Below are positions 46,780 through 57,819 of a stretch of DNA of 64,000 nt, piece after piece (the first letter of the stretch is position 1; each line of letters starts with the position of its first letter). The DNA is taken from assembly GCA_030407085.1 (NCBI GenBank), contig CM059587.1, positions 95,599,001 to 95,663,000 of the forward strand, given 5' to 3'. The notes under the pieces were generated by a model that was given only the letters and a program-made list of their open reading frames with translations, was not told the origin of the DNA and did not search any database. The stretch is from Trichopria drosophilae (lineage: Eukaryota; Arthropoda; Insecta; Hymenoptera; Diapriidae). A program made the position numbers and the translations under genes.

Positions 46780-46925
46780 ATCGTTATTATTATTCATAAA
46801 AGTATGTATTCTTTATTTCATACGAAAACCCAAAGTAAATGTTGAAAATTAAATAATATGAATTCGAATGGAAGAAATAAAGAGTTTAATAAATACTTAA
46901 TTTATATTAATAAATAAAAATAACA
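46780..46925. other. Short AT-rich spacer
   Basis: Nothing recognised. Confidence 0.35.
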
Positions 46926-46929
46926 ATAT

Positions 46930-47040
46930 ATTTTGCATCTTTGGCGAACGATATTTTGTTATGCAATGTGCATAAAATGCAATTGAAATCGGTAACAATT
47001 ACGTAAAATCGAATTTTATTACGGAGTGTAAAAAAATAAT
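46930..47040 (-). repeat. TTTTACGCAC-family fragment
   Basis: On the minus strand: cactccgtaataaaattcg, attttacgtaattg and attttatgcacattgcat, then aaaatatcgttcgcc, the order of the family head at 2806 and the centre at 22.6 kb. Confidence 0.55.
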
Positions 47041-47044
47041 TTGA

Positions 47045-48515
47045 AAAAGTTTCGTTATTTTCAAATAAGCACATAATTTATACACTAAGTTGTTGCATCA
47101 AACTACTGTACGTACAATATAGAATACTTTTCTCAAATCTTTACATACGAATTTCGTACTTTTCTTGAATTTCCTTTTTTTGCTGGTTTTTTTTCTCTTT
47201 TTCTACATTTTTCTTCAGTGTTGTTACATCTCGTTACTTTCTTGTACTCATAGGCATTTTGTAACAAATTTTCTTCAACTTTACGGGGGTACTGACTTTG
47301 GCGGTATTGAAAATTGATGTTTATGATTATTTTATACAATTATCAGTGCTCATAAGATATTTTCTGATTGCATTATGAAAATTCTATGTAACTTACATGT
47401 TTACACGGCAGGAGCTTTACTCAAACAAATATAGAAGTTACTGATCACAATTTGTTGGTGTAACCGATACTTCAAATTTTGGTTTAAGTCTTGAAAACAT
47501 TCAGTGATTGCTTCGATTAATACTCATTTGTTTATCGCAATTAATTTTTCAATGTACATTGATGTCTTGTGAAAAAGTCACACAAATATAATGTAAATAT
47601 TGAAAAACTTACAGATTCACATAATTATGCTTAGGAAGGTTGGTATGGCACGTAAGGAGTCAAGTGCTATTTTCGCCCAATTTTGACTAGTTCAGTACCG
47701 TTCGGAAGTCGAATAATGCTTTTTTATTTATGTACGATACTTGACAGGATTACGTTTATTTCAATAGTTGACATCATCAAATTTAATTCGATGTCTATGA
47801 TTTTTCGGAAGTCGAATAATGGCTTCTAACCTGTACGATAATGAATTTTTGACAACAATTTCATTGAAGTTCTCTTACCTAGCGTAACCAATCGATCTAA
47901 TTCTTTCTCTCGAACATTTATTATGTTTTTCTTTAATCGACATTAATTTTAAGTAAATTTCTTTATTCTGTACAAATCTCGCATATAAAGACTTGAAAAA
48001 TGCTATTTTACATAAGACACTATGTTAATAGGCACGAAATGTTTTTCATAATTTCTTAACACTGAGATATTCAAAATCCAAATGACTCAAAATTTTCAGG
48101 GAATTCATTTTATAACAAATAAAACCGTAGACAAAAGTCGTTCTGTACAGTGTAATTAAAGGATGAAAGTAAAACTGCGATAATCACTTGCCTTTCTATA
48201 CATTGTTATTTTCCGACCAATAACGTTTTCCTAGAAACTAAATTCTATGCTGAATAACTAATTCGAAAATTCAAAGAAAGCTATACTGGCGGTACTGACA
48301 TTTTACTTATATTTCAGAATGCGGAACCTTGAAAATAGTTTTTATATTTCTCGTTTTCATATTTACCAACAACTAGTTACATCAACAACTATACATGAGA
48401 ATACATTTCTTTCAAGTACATATTTTTCCATTTTTTATGCAAGATTCAAAGAATCACAGTTTTTTATACATGTATAACTAAAACTGCAAAAAATGCATCT
48501 TCTCGAAAATTAACT
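47045..48515. other. AT-rich sequence with one short direct repeat
   Basis: cggaagtcgaataatg(c/g)ctt occurs at about 47702 and 47808. The minus-strand ORF at 47133-47339 is Lys/Arg-rich without a domain. Nothing else supported. Confidence 0.4.
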
Positions 48516-48516
48516 C

Positions 48517-49278
48517 CAATAAGCAAAAAGAAATTTTGATGAAATATTCAAAAAGAATACTTCTTGAATGCTTTTATGAAAGAAGAATTATAGAAGAATT
48601 CTTTGTGAATGCTTAAAAAATAACGAATGTCCGCTTTAGTTATTAAATTAAGAGTTAGATAAGAAAGCTTTTTTTAAACGCATTTTACAAAAATGTTCTT
48701 CAAAAGGCATAACTAAGTGTTCATAAAGAATACTTCTCTGAATTAAGTATAATAATAAGTATGGAATTAATTTTGAGAGCGAGAGAGGTTCTTTTACTTT
48801 TGAAGGTTCCTTATATATAGAAACTTAGACTCGTGCGCTTGCGGGAAACTCGGTCGGTAACTTAAATTTGCTATAAAAGAATTTTTTTTTTATTACTTCT
48901 TAGACACTATAAGTATAATTTCATGAGAACTTTCGAGAAGTCATAAAGTATTCGTTTTTCAAAATCTGTGCCTATTATGAAGGCACTTTATGCGTCACCA
49001 TGCGGTGGGAGCTCGAATCATCCACTGATGCCGAAGGACTGTTCAAGATGGCCACACATACCGTGCATTATGAATTTGTTAACAAAGAATACTTTAGGAC
49101 TACTTTTATCATAACTGTGAAACACTTTACCTTTGACCGATAGTATTTCACTTCATATATTTTTTCATAAAGATTACTTCTTGACTTCTTTTTGAATACT
49201 TTAAGAATGACGATTTATTGCGGACATTCGAAATTACTTAAAGAATTCTTTATTTCGAAAGTATGCTTATTGGGACTA
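48517..49278. mobile_element. 760-bp foldback element
   Basis: Left ctccaataagcaaaaag with gaatacttcttgaatgc and cgaatgtccgctttag; right, inverted: gcggacattcgaaatta, aaagaattctttatttcg and gcttattgggact. Arms are about 110-130 bp and diverged. The centre is less AT-rich (gcgtcaccatgcggtgggag near 48992; cttagactcgtgcgcttgcg near 48825). No transposase. A target duplication is not obvious. Confidence 0.7.
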
Positions 49279-49279
49279 T

Positions 49280-49790
49280 ATTTGCAACACATTTCTGATG
49301 TATTTTTGATTCTTGATTACGAATATGACAATAAAATTTGGCGGTAAAAATGTACCTTTAACCTTCAATAAGGTTATGTCCTGCAAGACCGTCTTTAAGG
49401 TTATGTAAGATCGTCCTGGCAAAAAATAAAGCTTTACGCAGGCGTCGAAAGGTGCATATTTACACTTACGATACACTTAACTCTTTACTTTTCTTGAATC
49501 GTGATTTAAGTGCAAATTTGCACCCATACTTTTACGTGAAGGGCAATATTATGATCGCCATTTTCCTATAACTAAAACTGCTAGAATATTCCCTATTCGT
49601 GGCACATTGAAAGCAACCTTGAAATACGCAAAAGTAGCAGAAAGGGGAAGAAGATATAATCGATACGTAAGGCAATGCGAAGTGTATAAAATTTTGAAAT
49701 TTAACTTATAAAACCGCAACAATCGTAAACGTGTGGTGAAATTTTGGAACACTTGTAATTCTGACCAATGGAAACGTTCGGAAAAGTGTC
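49280..49790. other. Region upstream of the CpG-rich island
   Basis: AT-rich with a small palindrome (aagtgcaaatttgcaccc near 49510). No exon identified. Minus-strand ORFs that run from here into the island are composition artefacts. Confidence 0.4.
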
Positions 49791-49799
49791 CATGTGTAT

Positions 49800-50185
49800 A
49801 TTTATTTTTTCGAACCCGCGTTCCCACACCTGTCCCGCGCATGCGCGTTGCGCCCAGGATCATCGCGGGAGTGAGAGGTGCATTCGAACGGCATAGGTGG
49901 GGGCGTTGGTGGCAATGGGGGGTACACCTTGTGCGCGGCACGGAACGGAACTGCGGAACGACCACTCGGCCGATCCACGCGTAAAAGAGGCGACATAGGC
50001 GAGCCGAGACTATACACATATATATTATACATACGGCGACAATGAAATGAACCCGAATCTAGTGCAGCAAAATGGCGAGACCAGTGACAGTTCGTGACAG
50101 TAGTCTCTCGAGAGTTGAAACGCGTTTTCGTCCGTGAAACGCCAGGCCGCGTTTCTTAACACCGCAAAATCTTCCTCGAGATTCG
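49800..50185 (+). promoter_or_regulatory. CpG-rich promoter with non-coding first exon
   Basis: This is by far the most GC- and CpG-rich stretch of the window (gcgcatgcgcgttgcgccca near 49837; cgcggcacggaacggaactg near 49936). A TATA-like string (acatatatattatacat) lies near 50015-50032, and a consensus donor cgagattcg|gtgagt lies at 50185/50186. Between them the ATGs open only very short frames (for example ATG AAA TGA; the one at about 50071 runs some 22 codons), so this looks like a 5' UTR exon followed by a long first intron, with coding exons beyond 64 kb. Exact start of transcription unknown. A bidirectional promoter is possible. ORFs on both strands here are long only because stop codons are rarer in GC-rich DNA. 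Confidence 0.55.
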
Positions 50186-50520
50186 GTGAGTGAAAAAAAA
50201 AAACATCGATGGTACACCATTGTTGCGAGATTCGCGGAAAAACGGCCCCGAAGGTCCTTTCGAACACGGTATTCGAAATTCAACTTTTGACAGCTGACAT
50301 TTTTCGAAAATGTTATTTCGGTGCCGTTTCCATGCGATTTCGCTGGATTTTTCTGCTTGGAGGTTCGATCTGGAGGAATTTTGCGCGCGAGCTTTTGTTT
50401 ACTCCATTGGGGTGGCAAGTGTCAGGACGTGCGGTTATCTATTGAACAATGTCCGCCGAGTGCGGAGGGTTGGTGAACGTTCGTCTGGTTTCTTTTTTAT
50501 TTTTACGTGTTGAATGTTGT
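50186..50520 (+). other. Start of putative first intron, still GC-rich
   Basis: Begins gtgagtg with a poly-A run; CpG content stays high to about 50500 (cgcgcgagcttttg near 50382), then drops to the AT-rich background. It may contain intronic regulatory sequence or an alternative exon. Confidence 0.4.
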
Positions 50521-50524
50521 GTCT

Positions 50525-51625
50525 AGTGACGATCTGTGACAACAAAAATTTTATTTAACATTAATATTTTTAATTATGTAGATTTTAAGGTGATTAAAAT
50601 CTTTTTGTTTTTATATATTTAAAAAAAAATTGCCCTAGTATGTATTCGTCGAATGTTGAGAGTGATTTAGTTACTAATGAGCGTTTCAGTGATTTTTTTA
50701 TTAGATATAAGAGTTTTTTAATATAAAAACAAATTTTAATAATACATTAATAAAGTTACCTTTGAGTTTCTCAAAGGAAAGTTTTCACTTGTGAAAGAAC
50801 AGAAGAAATTAAAGAATTTTATTCATTGATTAATAAAGTTATTTTTACAATACTTAATATATATTTACTTATCTTAACAAACAAAAGTTGACAAATCAAT
50901 ATCAAATTCCTTTTATTATTACTTAATCAAAAAAAAAAACATTTTCGTTTTTGTTACTAAATAATTTTGTAAACAGAAATTGACAAGACAGTTTAATACA
51001 ATTCCTTATATTTTCCTAAATAACTATTAAATTATTTATTTATTAAATAAATTATTGATATAAATAAAAATAAATAAAAATTACTATTAAGTTGACTTGA
51101 TGCAAATATGATAAAAAAGATTAAATTTGGTACAGCGTTATCTTTATTATATACCAACGATATCAGAAACGATGAGTAACACAAATTCGATGCCAGGTGT
51201 TTTGAAAACAAATAAAATATAACAAATAATAAAGGACTTTTATATTGGAAACTATACGATAATCTAGTTTTCAATGAGAAAATAAAGATTACGTTAGACT
51301 CGTGATGTTTCAGGGACATTTAAACTTAGTCATTGATTCAATGAAGTAAAAAATCAGCTGTTGGGTATTATAAATATTTGAAAAAGCATTGTTAATTACA
51401 TTTGCATGTGCATCTAAATTATTGTTTATTCTTTATATATTTAATAAATTGTATGTGATATTTAACCACTTCAGTGGTAGCTGTTTAAAAAAAAAAAAGT
51501 ACCAGAAGTGGTACAGCCCTGTACTTAAGATATCGAAAAGCGGTGAAACACTGGTTCCATTTTTTCCTAAAATATATCATTTAACATTTAATTGATCATT
51601 TAAAAAATCAAGTAATATTTCACAT
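50525..51625. other. AT-rich sequence, possibly intron
   Basis: No gene seen; ORFs at 51032-51319 and 51389-51595 have AT-driven composition. Confidence 0.4.
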
Positions 51626-51629
51626 TTAT

Positions 51630-52095
51630 GTCGGCCATCTTGAATCCACTATTTTGAATTTACAAAATCTGACTTCAAATTCATGATCAGCGACCCAAAA
51701 AATTTCCGAGTACCAACTTTCATCAAAATCAAGTAAATTTTTTACATTTAGGTCGGCCATCTTGGAACCGACATTTTGAATTTTCAAAATCTGATTTCAG
51801 ATTTATATTCAGAGGCCCCGAAAACCCCGGAGAACCCAGTTTCATAAAGTTTGGGCAATTTTTCGCATTTCGGTCGGCCATATTGGATCCGCCATTTTGA
51901 ATTATCAAAATCTAACTTCAGATGCGTAATCAGCGACCCCGAAAACTCCCGAGTAACAATTTTCAGCTGTTTTCCGTATAAAGAAAAATGTGCACCGCAC
52001 ATTTTAATAAATTTAGCAAATTTACAGCCGCCATATTGGATCCGCCATTTTGAATTTTCCCATTTTGACGACAGATTCGAAGTTTCATGCAAGTT
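51630..52095 (+). repeat. 120-122-bp repeat array, reference copy
   Basis: Units start gtcggccat at 51630, 51752 and 51873 (spacing 122 and 121); a fourth begins near 52027 after a roughly 30-bp insertion. Each unit has two GCCAT motifs in ggccatattggatccgccat, then tttgaattttcaaaatctga, cttcagattcgtaatcagcg, accccgaaaaccccgag, tacc and an AT-rich spacer ending catttcg. ORFs on either strand (51784-52098, 51851-52180) are repeat translations. Confidence 0.93.
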
Positions 52096-52302
52096 CATTA
52101 AGAATTGTAAAAGTTATTGCAAAATGTATACATATGATCCATTACCACGTTTGTCAATAATTTTTTTTGTACATATATGATCCATTAACATTGAAGTAGT
52201 TAACATTATTCGACCATCTGATTCAGGTATTGAATTCCAAAAAAGGCTTGTACAGGATATGTTGTGTATTGAAAAAGCACAATATTAAAGTAATTGTTGA
52301 AC

Positions 52303-53075
52303 GAAATAATTTTCTTTCTTATTTTTAGCAAACATTTGTTATGTTTTTACCATAGAAATACTTCTGTTGTAATGTTTTTACAAACAATTTGAATGTCACA
52401 TAAAACAATATTATTAATACAATATAAACAAACATTCTAGAAATTAATATTGTTGAACCAGAAAAATTATTGTTTGATGGAATAAAGATATGTACCAATC
52501 TTCACATATTTTTCATGTAAAATATTAGAAAAAAAATTACAATTTTAAATTCTGATACACTTCAGAACTGAAAAAATTAGGTTATGTTAATATTTTGTAT
52601 AATTTTCGTTAAGTTTATGATAAATTCGACAACAATTAATTTTGTTTTCATGTGTTATTTTAAGGAATTTTCATTTAAAAACATTTGAATAAAATTAAAA
52701 GAAAAGACATTTGTGTGTATAGTATAGAAGAACAAAATGGCCGCTGATTTGTCGATCAGCTGTTGCGCTGTAACCCCGTATTAAAATATGTTTACATCTC
52801 GTTATTTATTTGTATTGATAAGAAAGGTCCTAAAAAGATTTTACTAAAAAGTATATCTCTACTAAAAAGAATATTTTTTATAATTATGATCATTATTGAA
52901 ATCCACTGAAACATTATTTTGATTTCCTAACCTAAAAGTGCACGTATACACTTCATTTAAGTATATATCTATTATCATTACCATTCCTACGTTTTGAAAC
53001 TTTTCGGTTACTTTCTGAGTTTATCAAACAGTAAATTTATATTTATTTGGTTTAATAATGTTGCTTTAAGAATTC
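52303..53075. repeat. Tandem segmental duplication, copy 1
   Basis: Near-identical to 53092-54048 over its whole length (ataattttctttcttatttt at the start; ggccgctgatttgtcgatca at 52740; gttgctttaagaattc at the end). It lacks about 55 bp present in copy 2 near 53955-54010. No coding function recognised; the conserved patch tcgatcagctgttgcgctgt contains a CAGCTG E-box. Confidence 0.9.
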
Positions 53076-53091
53076 ATTGGAATAATAATAA

Positions 53092-54048
53092 ATAATTTTC
53101 TTTCTTATTTTTAACAAACATTTGTTATGTTGTTATTATAGAAATACTTCTTTAGTAATGTTTTTACAAACAATTTGAATGTCACATAAAACAATATTAT
53201 CGATGCGACGTAAACATATATTTATTTATTTATTTTATTTAAGTAATTAAACGGGCTGAAGGCCCTATATACAAAGAATAACATAACAATCGCCCTAAAA
53301 CCGCCTATAAATATAATATAAGAGATTTAAACGTTCTAAAATTGGCTATATTGAATATATTGAACATTCTAGAATTTAATATTGTCATCGAACCTGGAAA
53401 ATTCTTGTTTTGTGGAATAAAAGTCTTTGCATATTTTTCATTTTTAATTAAAATATTATATAAAAAATTACATTTCTGGTACATTTCAGAACTGAAAAAT
53501 TTAGGTTATGTTAATATTTTGTATCATTTTCGTTAAATTTATGATAAATTCGACAACAATTAATTTTGTTTTCATGTGTTATTTTAGGGAATTTTTATTT
53601 AACATTTTAATGAAATTAAAAGAAAAGAGATTTGTGTGTACAGTATAGAAGAACAAAATGGCCGCTGATTTGTCGATCAGCTGTTGCGCTGTAACTCCGT
53701 ATTAAAATATGTTTACATCTCGTTATTTATATTGATAAGAAACGTCCTAAAAAGATTTTACTAAAAAGCATATCTCTACTAAAAAGAATATTTTTTATAA
53801 TTATGATCATTATTGAAATCCACTGAAACATTATTTTGATTTCCTAACCTAAAAGTGCACCTATTCACTTCAGTTAAGTATATATCTATTATTATTACCA
53901 TTCCTACGTTTTGAAACGTTTCGGTTACTTTCTGAGTTTATTAAACAGTAAATTTATTTACTCTATAAACTAATTTGGTTAAGAACACCTTTTGCATAAC
54001 TTCAGTTTTAACATGAAATATTTATTTGGTTTCATAATGTTGCTTTAA
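53092..54048. repeat. Tandem segmental duplication, copy 2
   Basis: Matches copy 1, offset 788 bp on the left of an inserted segment (53216-53345) and about 921 bp on its right. The two copies differ by scattered substitutions, so the event is not very recent. The 64-codon ORF at 53342-53536 is AT-driven and not called. Confidence 0.9.
53216..53345 (-). mobile_element. LINE 3' tail inserted in duplication copy 2
   Basis: Absent from copy 1 at the equivalent site. Read on the minus strand it has tatatagggccttcagcccg then tttaattacttaaataaaat and an (aaat)n tail: a stem-like ggccttcagcc before an A-rich end, as in jockey/CR1-type LINE 3' UTRs. It inserted after the duplication, or was lost precisely from copy 1 (less likely). 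Confidence 0.7.
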
Positions 54049-54049
54049 G

Positions 54050-55630
54050 AATTCCAATCCGGAACAAAAACTACGATTCTTCTTAAGATTGCAAGGTCGA
54101 AGTGATTCATCAAATATGTACATGTATGGAATGAAATTGTTTCATGTTAATTAAAACATAAGTGCTTAAGATGCTCTTTGGTGTCATAACCATCTTATTG
54201 AAGCAGGTATGCAACCTAATAAGGATATTCGGCGTTTACTTAACTGGTTTTTTTTATTATACCTCACCTACGCTACTTTTTAGTGGTAAGTAGATTACGT
54301 CAGTAATTTATTTCTCAGATAAGCAAATTATTTTTAAGTAACTTATACCAATCTTCCTTTAGTTTTATCGGTCTTTCCGGATGGTAACGACAAAAAATTT
54401 TTTAAATATATTTTTAAAAACATTTATGATTTTCTTTGTTTACCCTGTCGAAAAGTAACATCAAAGACCTGGTTTAAATCTGTAAAACGCTATTTTTTTT
54501 ACCTTACACACAACAAAATATTTAGTAAATTTAAATGAATGGTGAGTTAGCTAGTGGAAATTAAATCATTAGCACATGGTTTTTTAGTAGTAAAGCGCAG
54601 TAAAAAAAGTTTTGCAATTAACGCTTTTTATTACTCAAACCCTTCTTTCTAATGATTTATCGAAAAATACCGCAAATTTAAAAATAAAAAATTACCAGCA
54701 TTTATTTAACAAAAATCAGGATTTTTGTAGGATTTTTCCCGCCTAGAATACGTTAGATATTTATAAATATCGCGTCAAACGTGTTAGGGCTAGAAGATAG
54801 AACTAGGACAAACAATTAAATTTCAAAATGGCGGCCCAAAAATTACTGTTAAATTCGATTTTTTTTTAAATTATAGTCTCGAGTACTCGGTCGACTGACC
54901 CGAATGAAATCACTTGGTTCCCGGAATTTTTAAATTTTAAATCTTTTTTTTTTTTAAATGTAATGAAAAAGTATGAAAATTGGTTTTGTACACTTCATTT
55001 CTTATCAGATTATAAAAGTTGAACAAATTTGTTTATCTTAAAATAGTCAAAATCTGAAGTATACAAAATCGTACATCAAACCTATTCACAAAATACAGAT
55101 ACTAATAGATAATTGATATATAGATATTTTTTTATTAATTAAGATTGCAATAAATATCTAGAAGTGTAATTATCAAAAAAAGGTATAACATTTTATGGGT
55201 GATTGTGGAGTCGATCCCTTTAAAGACAACAATATTTACTTTCACACCAATAAAAAAGTTAAGAGTTTCGTCGGAAACAGTAAAAATCCAGCAAAAATAA
55301 AAGGTTTTTTAATCGATTGCTTTTTGTAGGAATTTGGAAGGTTCAAGTCACGCAATAAAAGTCGACATTATGAAGTTCAAAGTATAACTGGAACAAATAA
55401 ATGCGAAAATCGCGTGATTCGAAAAAAAAACATTTCTCATCGATCTGACGATAAAAACTGAACTTTGCAGCAGGCTATTTATTGAGTGGTCATTAATGTG
55501 TTTTGCGCTATTTTAAATTTATTTAAAAAATTAATGTTTATAATTTGTTTTTAACCTAAAAACTTTCTTAACTGAAATCACGCAACAAAAACGTATGTAA
55601 ACGATGTTTTCTATTTAGTTTATTGTTTTA
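54050..55630. other. AT-rich intergenic sequence
   Basis: No gene seen. A weak piece of the 120-122-bp repeat (atttcaaaatggcggcccaa) lies at about 54822. Confidence 0.4.
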
Positions 55631-55649
55631 AATTGGGGTCATGCTCGAT

Positions 55650-55712
55650 AAATTCGGCACCCGCCGGGAGTTGAACCCAGGACCTTTCAGCCGGTAGAAC
55701 ACGCGAATGAAA
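55650..55712 (-). repeat. tRNA-derived SINE fragment
   Basis: On the minus strand: gcgtgttctaccggctgaaa, ggtcctgggttcaactcccg and gcgggtgccga. This is the 3' half of a tRNA-like head with a complete T arm (ctggg ttcaact cccgg) and RNA polymerase III B box (ggttcaactcc). The A-box half is missing, so it is not a tRNA gene. The sequence after it (aatttatcgagcatgacccc) may be SINE body. Confidence 0.65.
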
Positions 55713-55714
55713 AA

Positions 55715-56720
55715 AATTATTTTATTAAAATACAAAAACGATCTTCTTTTTGATGAAGATTATTAATTTTGTCAGCACCTTTAGAACTGACTTTAGAAGA
55801 GAAACTACTAAAAAAAGAAATAAAATTCCATTTTTTTCTTCGCGAAAAATATTCGAATTCAATATAATTTTCAAAAAAGATTTGTTAATAAAAATAACCA
55901 CAACTTTACACGAGTATGTAAAAATTTAATAATAAACACCAATGTAACCTTAATTAATTTGTATGACTTTTATTTAGCAATACTTTATTTCGAATTTCGT
56001 TAGGTCGCGAAACAATGTATCCGTTGATTTCTTAAAACCTAATTATTCCAGTAATTTCATTGTCGACGCCATATTCTGATTACATAATTAGTTTAATCGA
56101 CGTAAATACATTGACATAATTTCCTTTTTGTCGGTGAACTTCCGTAAGAGTAAAACGTATAAACAGCTATTAAGTTTCTTTTTAGTCTTTCCATCACTTA
56201 TTTATGACGTTAATTATTTTTAATTCAATCGATTTTTTAATACTAACTTTTTTTCGATTACTAACTTTTATAATATGTACTTATTCTCTTTATATAAGGA
56301 TAAAATTTACTAAGCAGAAATTCACAATATTTTCAGTAATAAATTCAGTAAAATATTCTGCAGAATCTTTGAGCTGTTATACATTGTTTAATTGTCACAG
56401 TAATTTGATATTTCATTTCTGAAATTAAGTAAGCTAAAATTTTATTTTCTGAGAGTATATTTCAAAATACATGAAAAAATGAATATTTTACACACAGAGT
56501 TGTACGGCAGATTAATTAATTATTTTTCAACCATAAATAAGTTGCTGTCCACTTTTTCAATCAGCTTAATAAGTTTCAAAAATTAATAACGATAATCCTT
56601 ATATGAAACTCTAAGTAAACTCGAATGTACATTTACTAATGAAAATATGAATGGTAGCATTTTGTATTAGAATTAAGTAATTAAATAAATTAAGTTAATT
56701 TCGATAACCATGTATAAACA
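55715..56720. other. AT-rich intergenic sequence
   Basis: No gene recognised; the ORF at 56204-56422 is Ile/Phe-rich with no motif. Confidence 0.4.
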
Positions 56721-56722
56721 AA

Positions 56723-57667
56723 GACTTATTATAGGAGTCTTATTATAAGTGTCTTATTATAGGTGTTTTATTGCAGGTGTCTTATTATAGGTGTCTTATT
56801 ATAGGTGACTTAGTGTAGATGTCTTATTATATATGTCTTACTGTAGGTCTCTTATTGAAGGTGTTTTATTATAGCTGTCTTATTGTAAGTGTTTTATTAT
56901 AGTTGTCTTATTGTGAGTGTTTTATTGCAGGTGTCTTATTGTGAGTGTTTTATTGCAGGTGTCTTATTGTAGATGTCTTATTACGTGTGTCATATTGTAG
57001 GCGTCTGATTATATTCAATTTATTTTAGGTGTCTTATTATAGGTGACTTTGTGTACATGTCTTATTATATGTGTCTTATTGAAGGTGTTTTATTATAGTT
57101 GTCTTATTGTAAGTGTTTTATTGCAGGTGTCTTATTGTAGATGTTTTATCATAGGTGTTTTATTGTAGATTTCTTATTACGTGTGTCATATTGTAGGCGT
57201 CTGATTATATTCATTTTATTTTAGGTGACTTAGGGTAGATGTCTTATTATATGTGTCTTGCTGTAGGTCTCTTACTGAAGGTGTTTTATTATAGTTTTCT
57301 TTTTGTAGGTGTTTTTTGCATGTGTATTATTGAAGATGTCTTATCGCAGGTGTCTTATTATAGGTTTCTTATTGTAGGTGTCTTATTATAGGTGTTTTAT
57401 TGCAGATGTATTATTGCAGATGTCTTATTATAGGTTTCTTATTGTAGTTATCTTATTATAGGAGCCTTATTGTAGGTGTCTTATTTTAGTTTTCTTATTG
57501 TAGGTGTCTGATTATAGGTGTCTGATAATCGAGGTCTTATTGTAGATATCTTATTGCAGGTGTCTTATTGTAGATCTCGTATTATATGTGTCTGATAAGA
57601 GGTGTCTTATTCTATGTGTTTTGTTACAGTTGGCTTATTGTAGGTGTTTGATTATAGGTGTCTTATT
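56723..57667 (+). repeat. 14-bp minisatellite with higher-order repeats
   Basis: About 67 units of consensus ggtgtcttattata, with variants (ggtgttttattgca, gatgtcttattac). Unit starts at 56762, 56776, 56790 and 56804 give a period of exactly 14. A distinctive variant unit ggtgactta or ggtgacttt recurs at 56804, 57042 and 57224; spacings 238 and 182 are 17 and 13 times 14. A linked string gtgtgtcatattgtaggcgt precedes the last two. No ORF. Confidence 0.95.
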
Positions 57668-57814
57668 ATAATATAATCAATTTTAAAACTGGAAAATGTT
57701 ATGTACTTCAGTGTCTAGGTTAAGTTCGTCATGGACATTGCATCTTATTTTATTTAATAACATATTTTTAGAACATTTTCCATCTTTAAAATTGATTATA
57801 TTATAATAAGACAC
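57657..57814. repeat. Hairpin bounding the minisatellite
   Basis: The last minisatellite unit runs into gtgtcttattataatataat then caattttaaa, and this string of 30 bases returns as an exact inverted copy at 57785-57814, with ggaaaatgtt/aacattttcc extending the stem. The loop is about 70 bp. Confidence 0.9.
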
Positions 57815-57819
57815 TTCTT

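Noticed and set aside
50059..50418. 119-codon minus-strand ORF and others (49549-50019, 49733-49984) in the GC-rich island
   Set aside because: Stop codons are rarer in GC-rich DNA; no motif, overlapping ORFs on both strands, and a plus-strand donor interpretation explains the region better.
51873..51900. CArG box (serum response element) in the 122-bp repeat
   Set aside because: ccatattgg has only five A/T bases between CC and GG; a CArG box needs six.
55650..55712. Complete tRNA gene
   Set aside because: Only the T arm and part of the anticodon arm are present; the D arm and A box are absent.
56723..57667. CRISPR array
   Set aside because: The 14-bp units are contiguous with no unique spacers, in a eukaryotic context.
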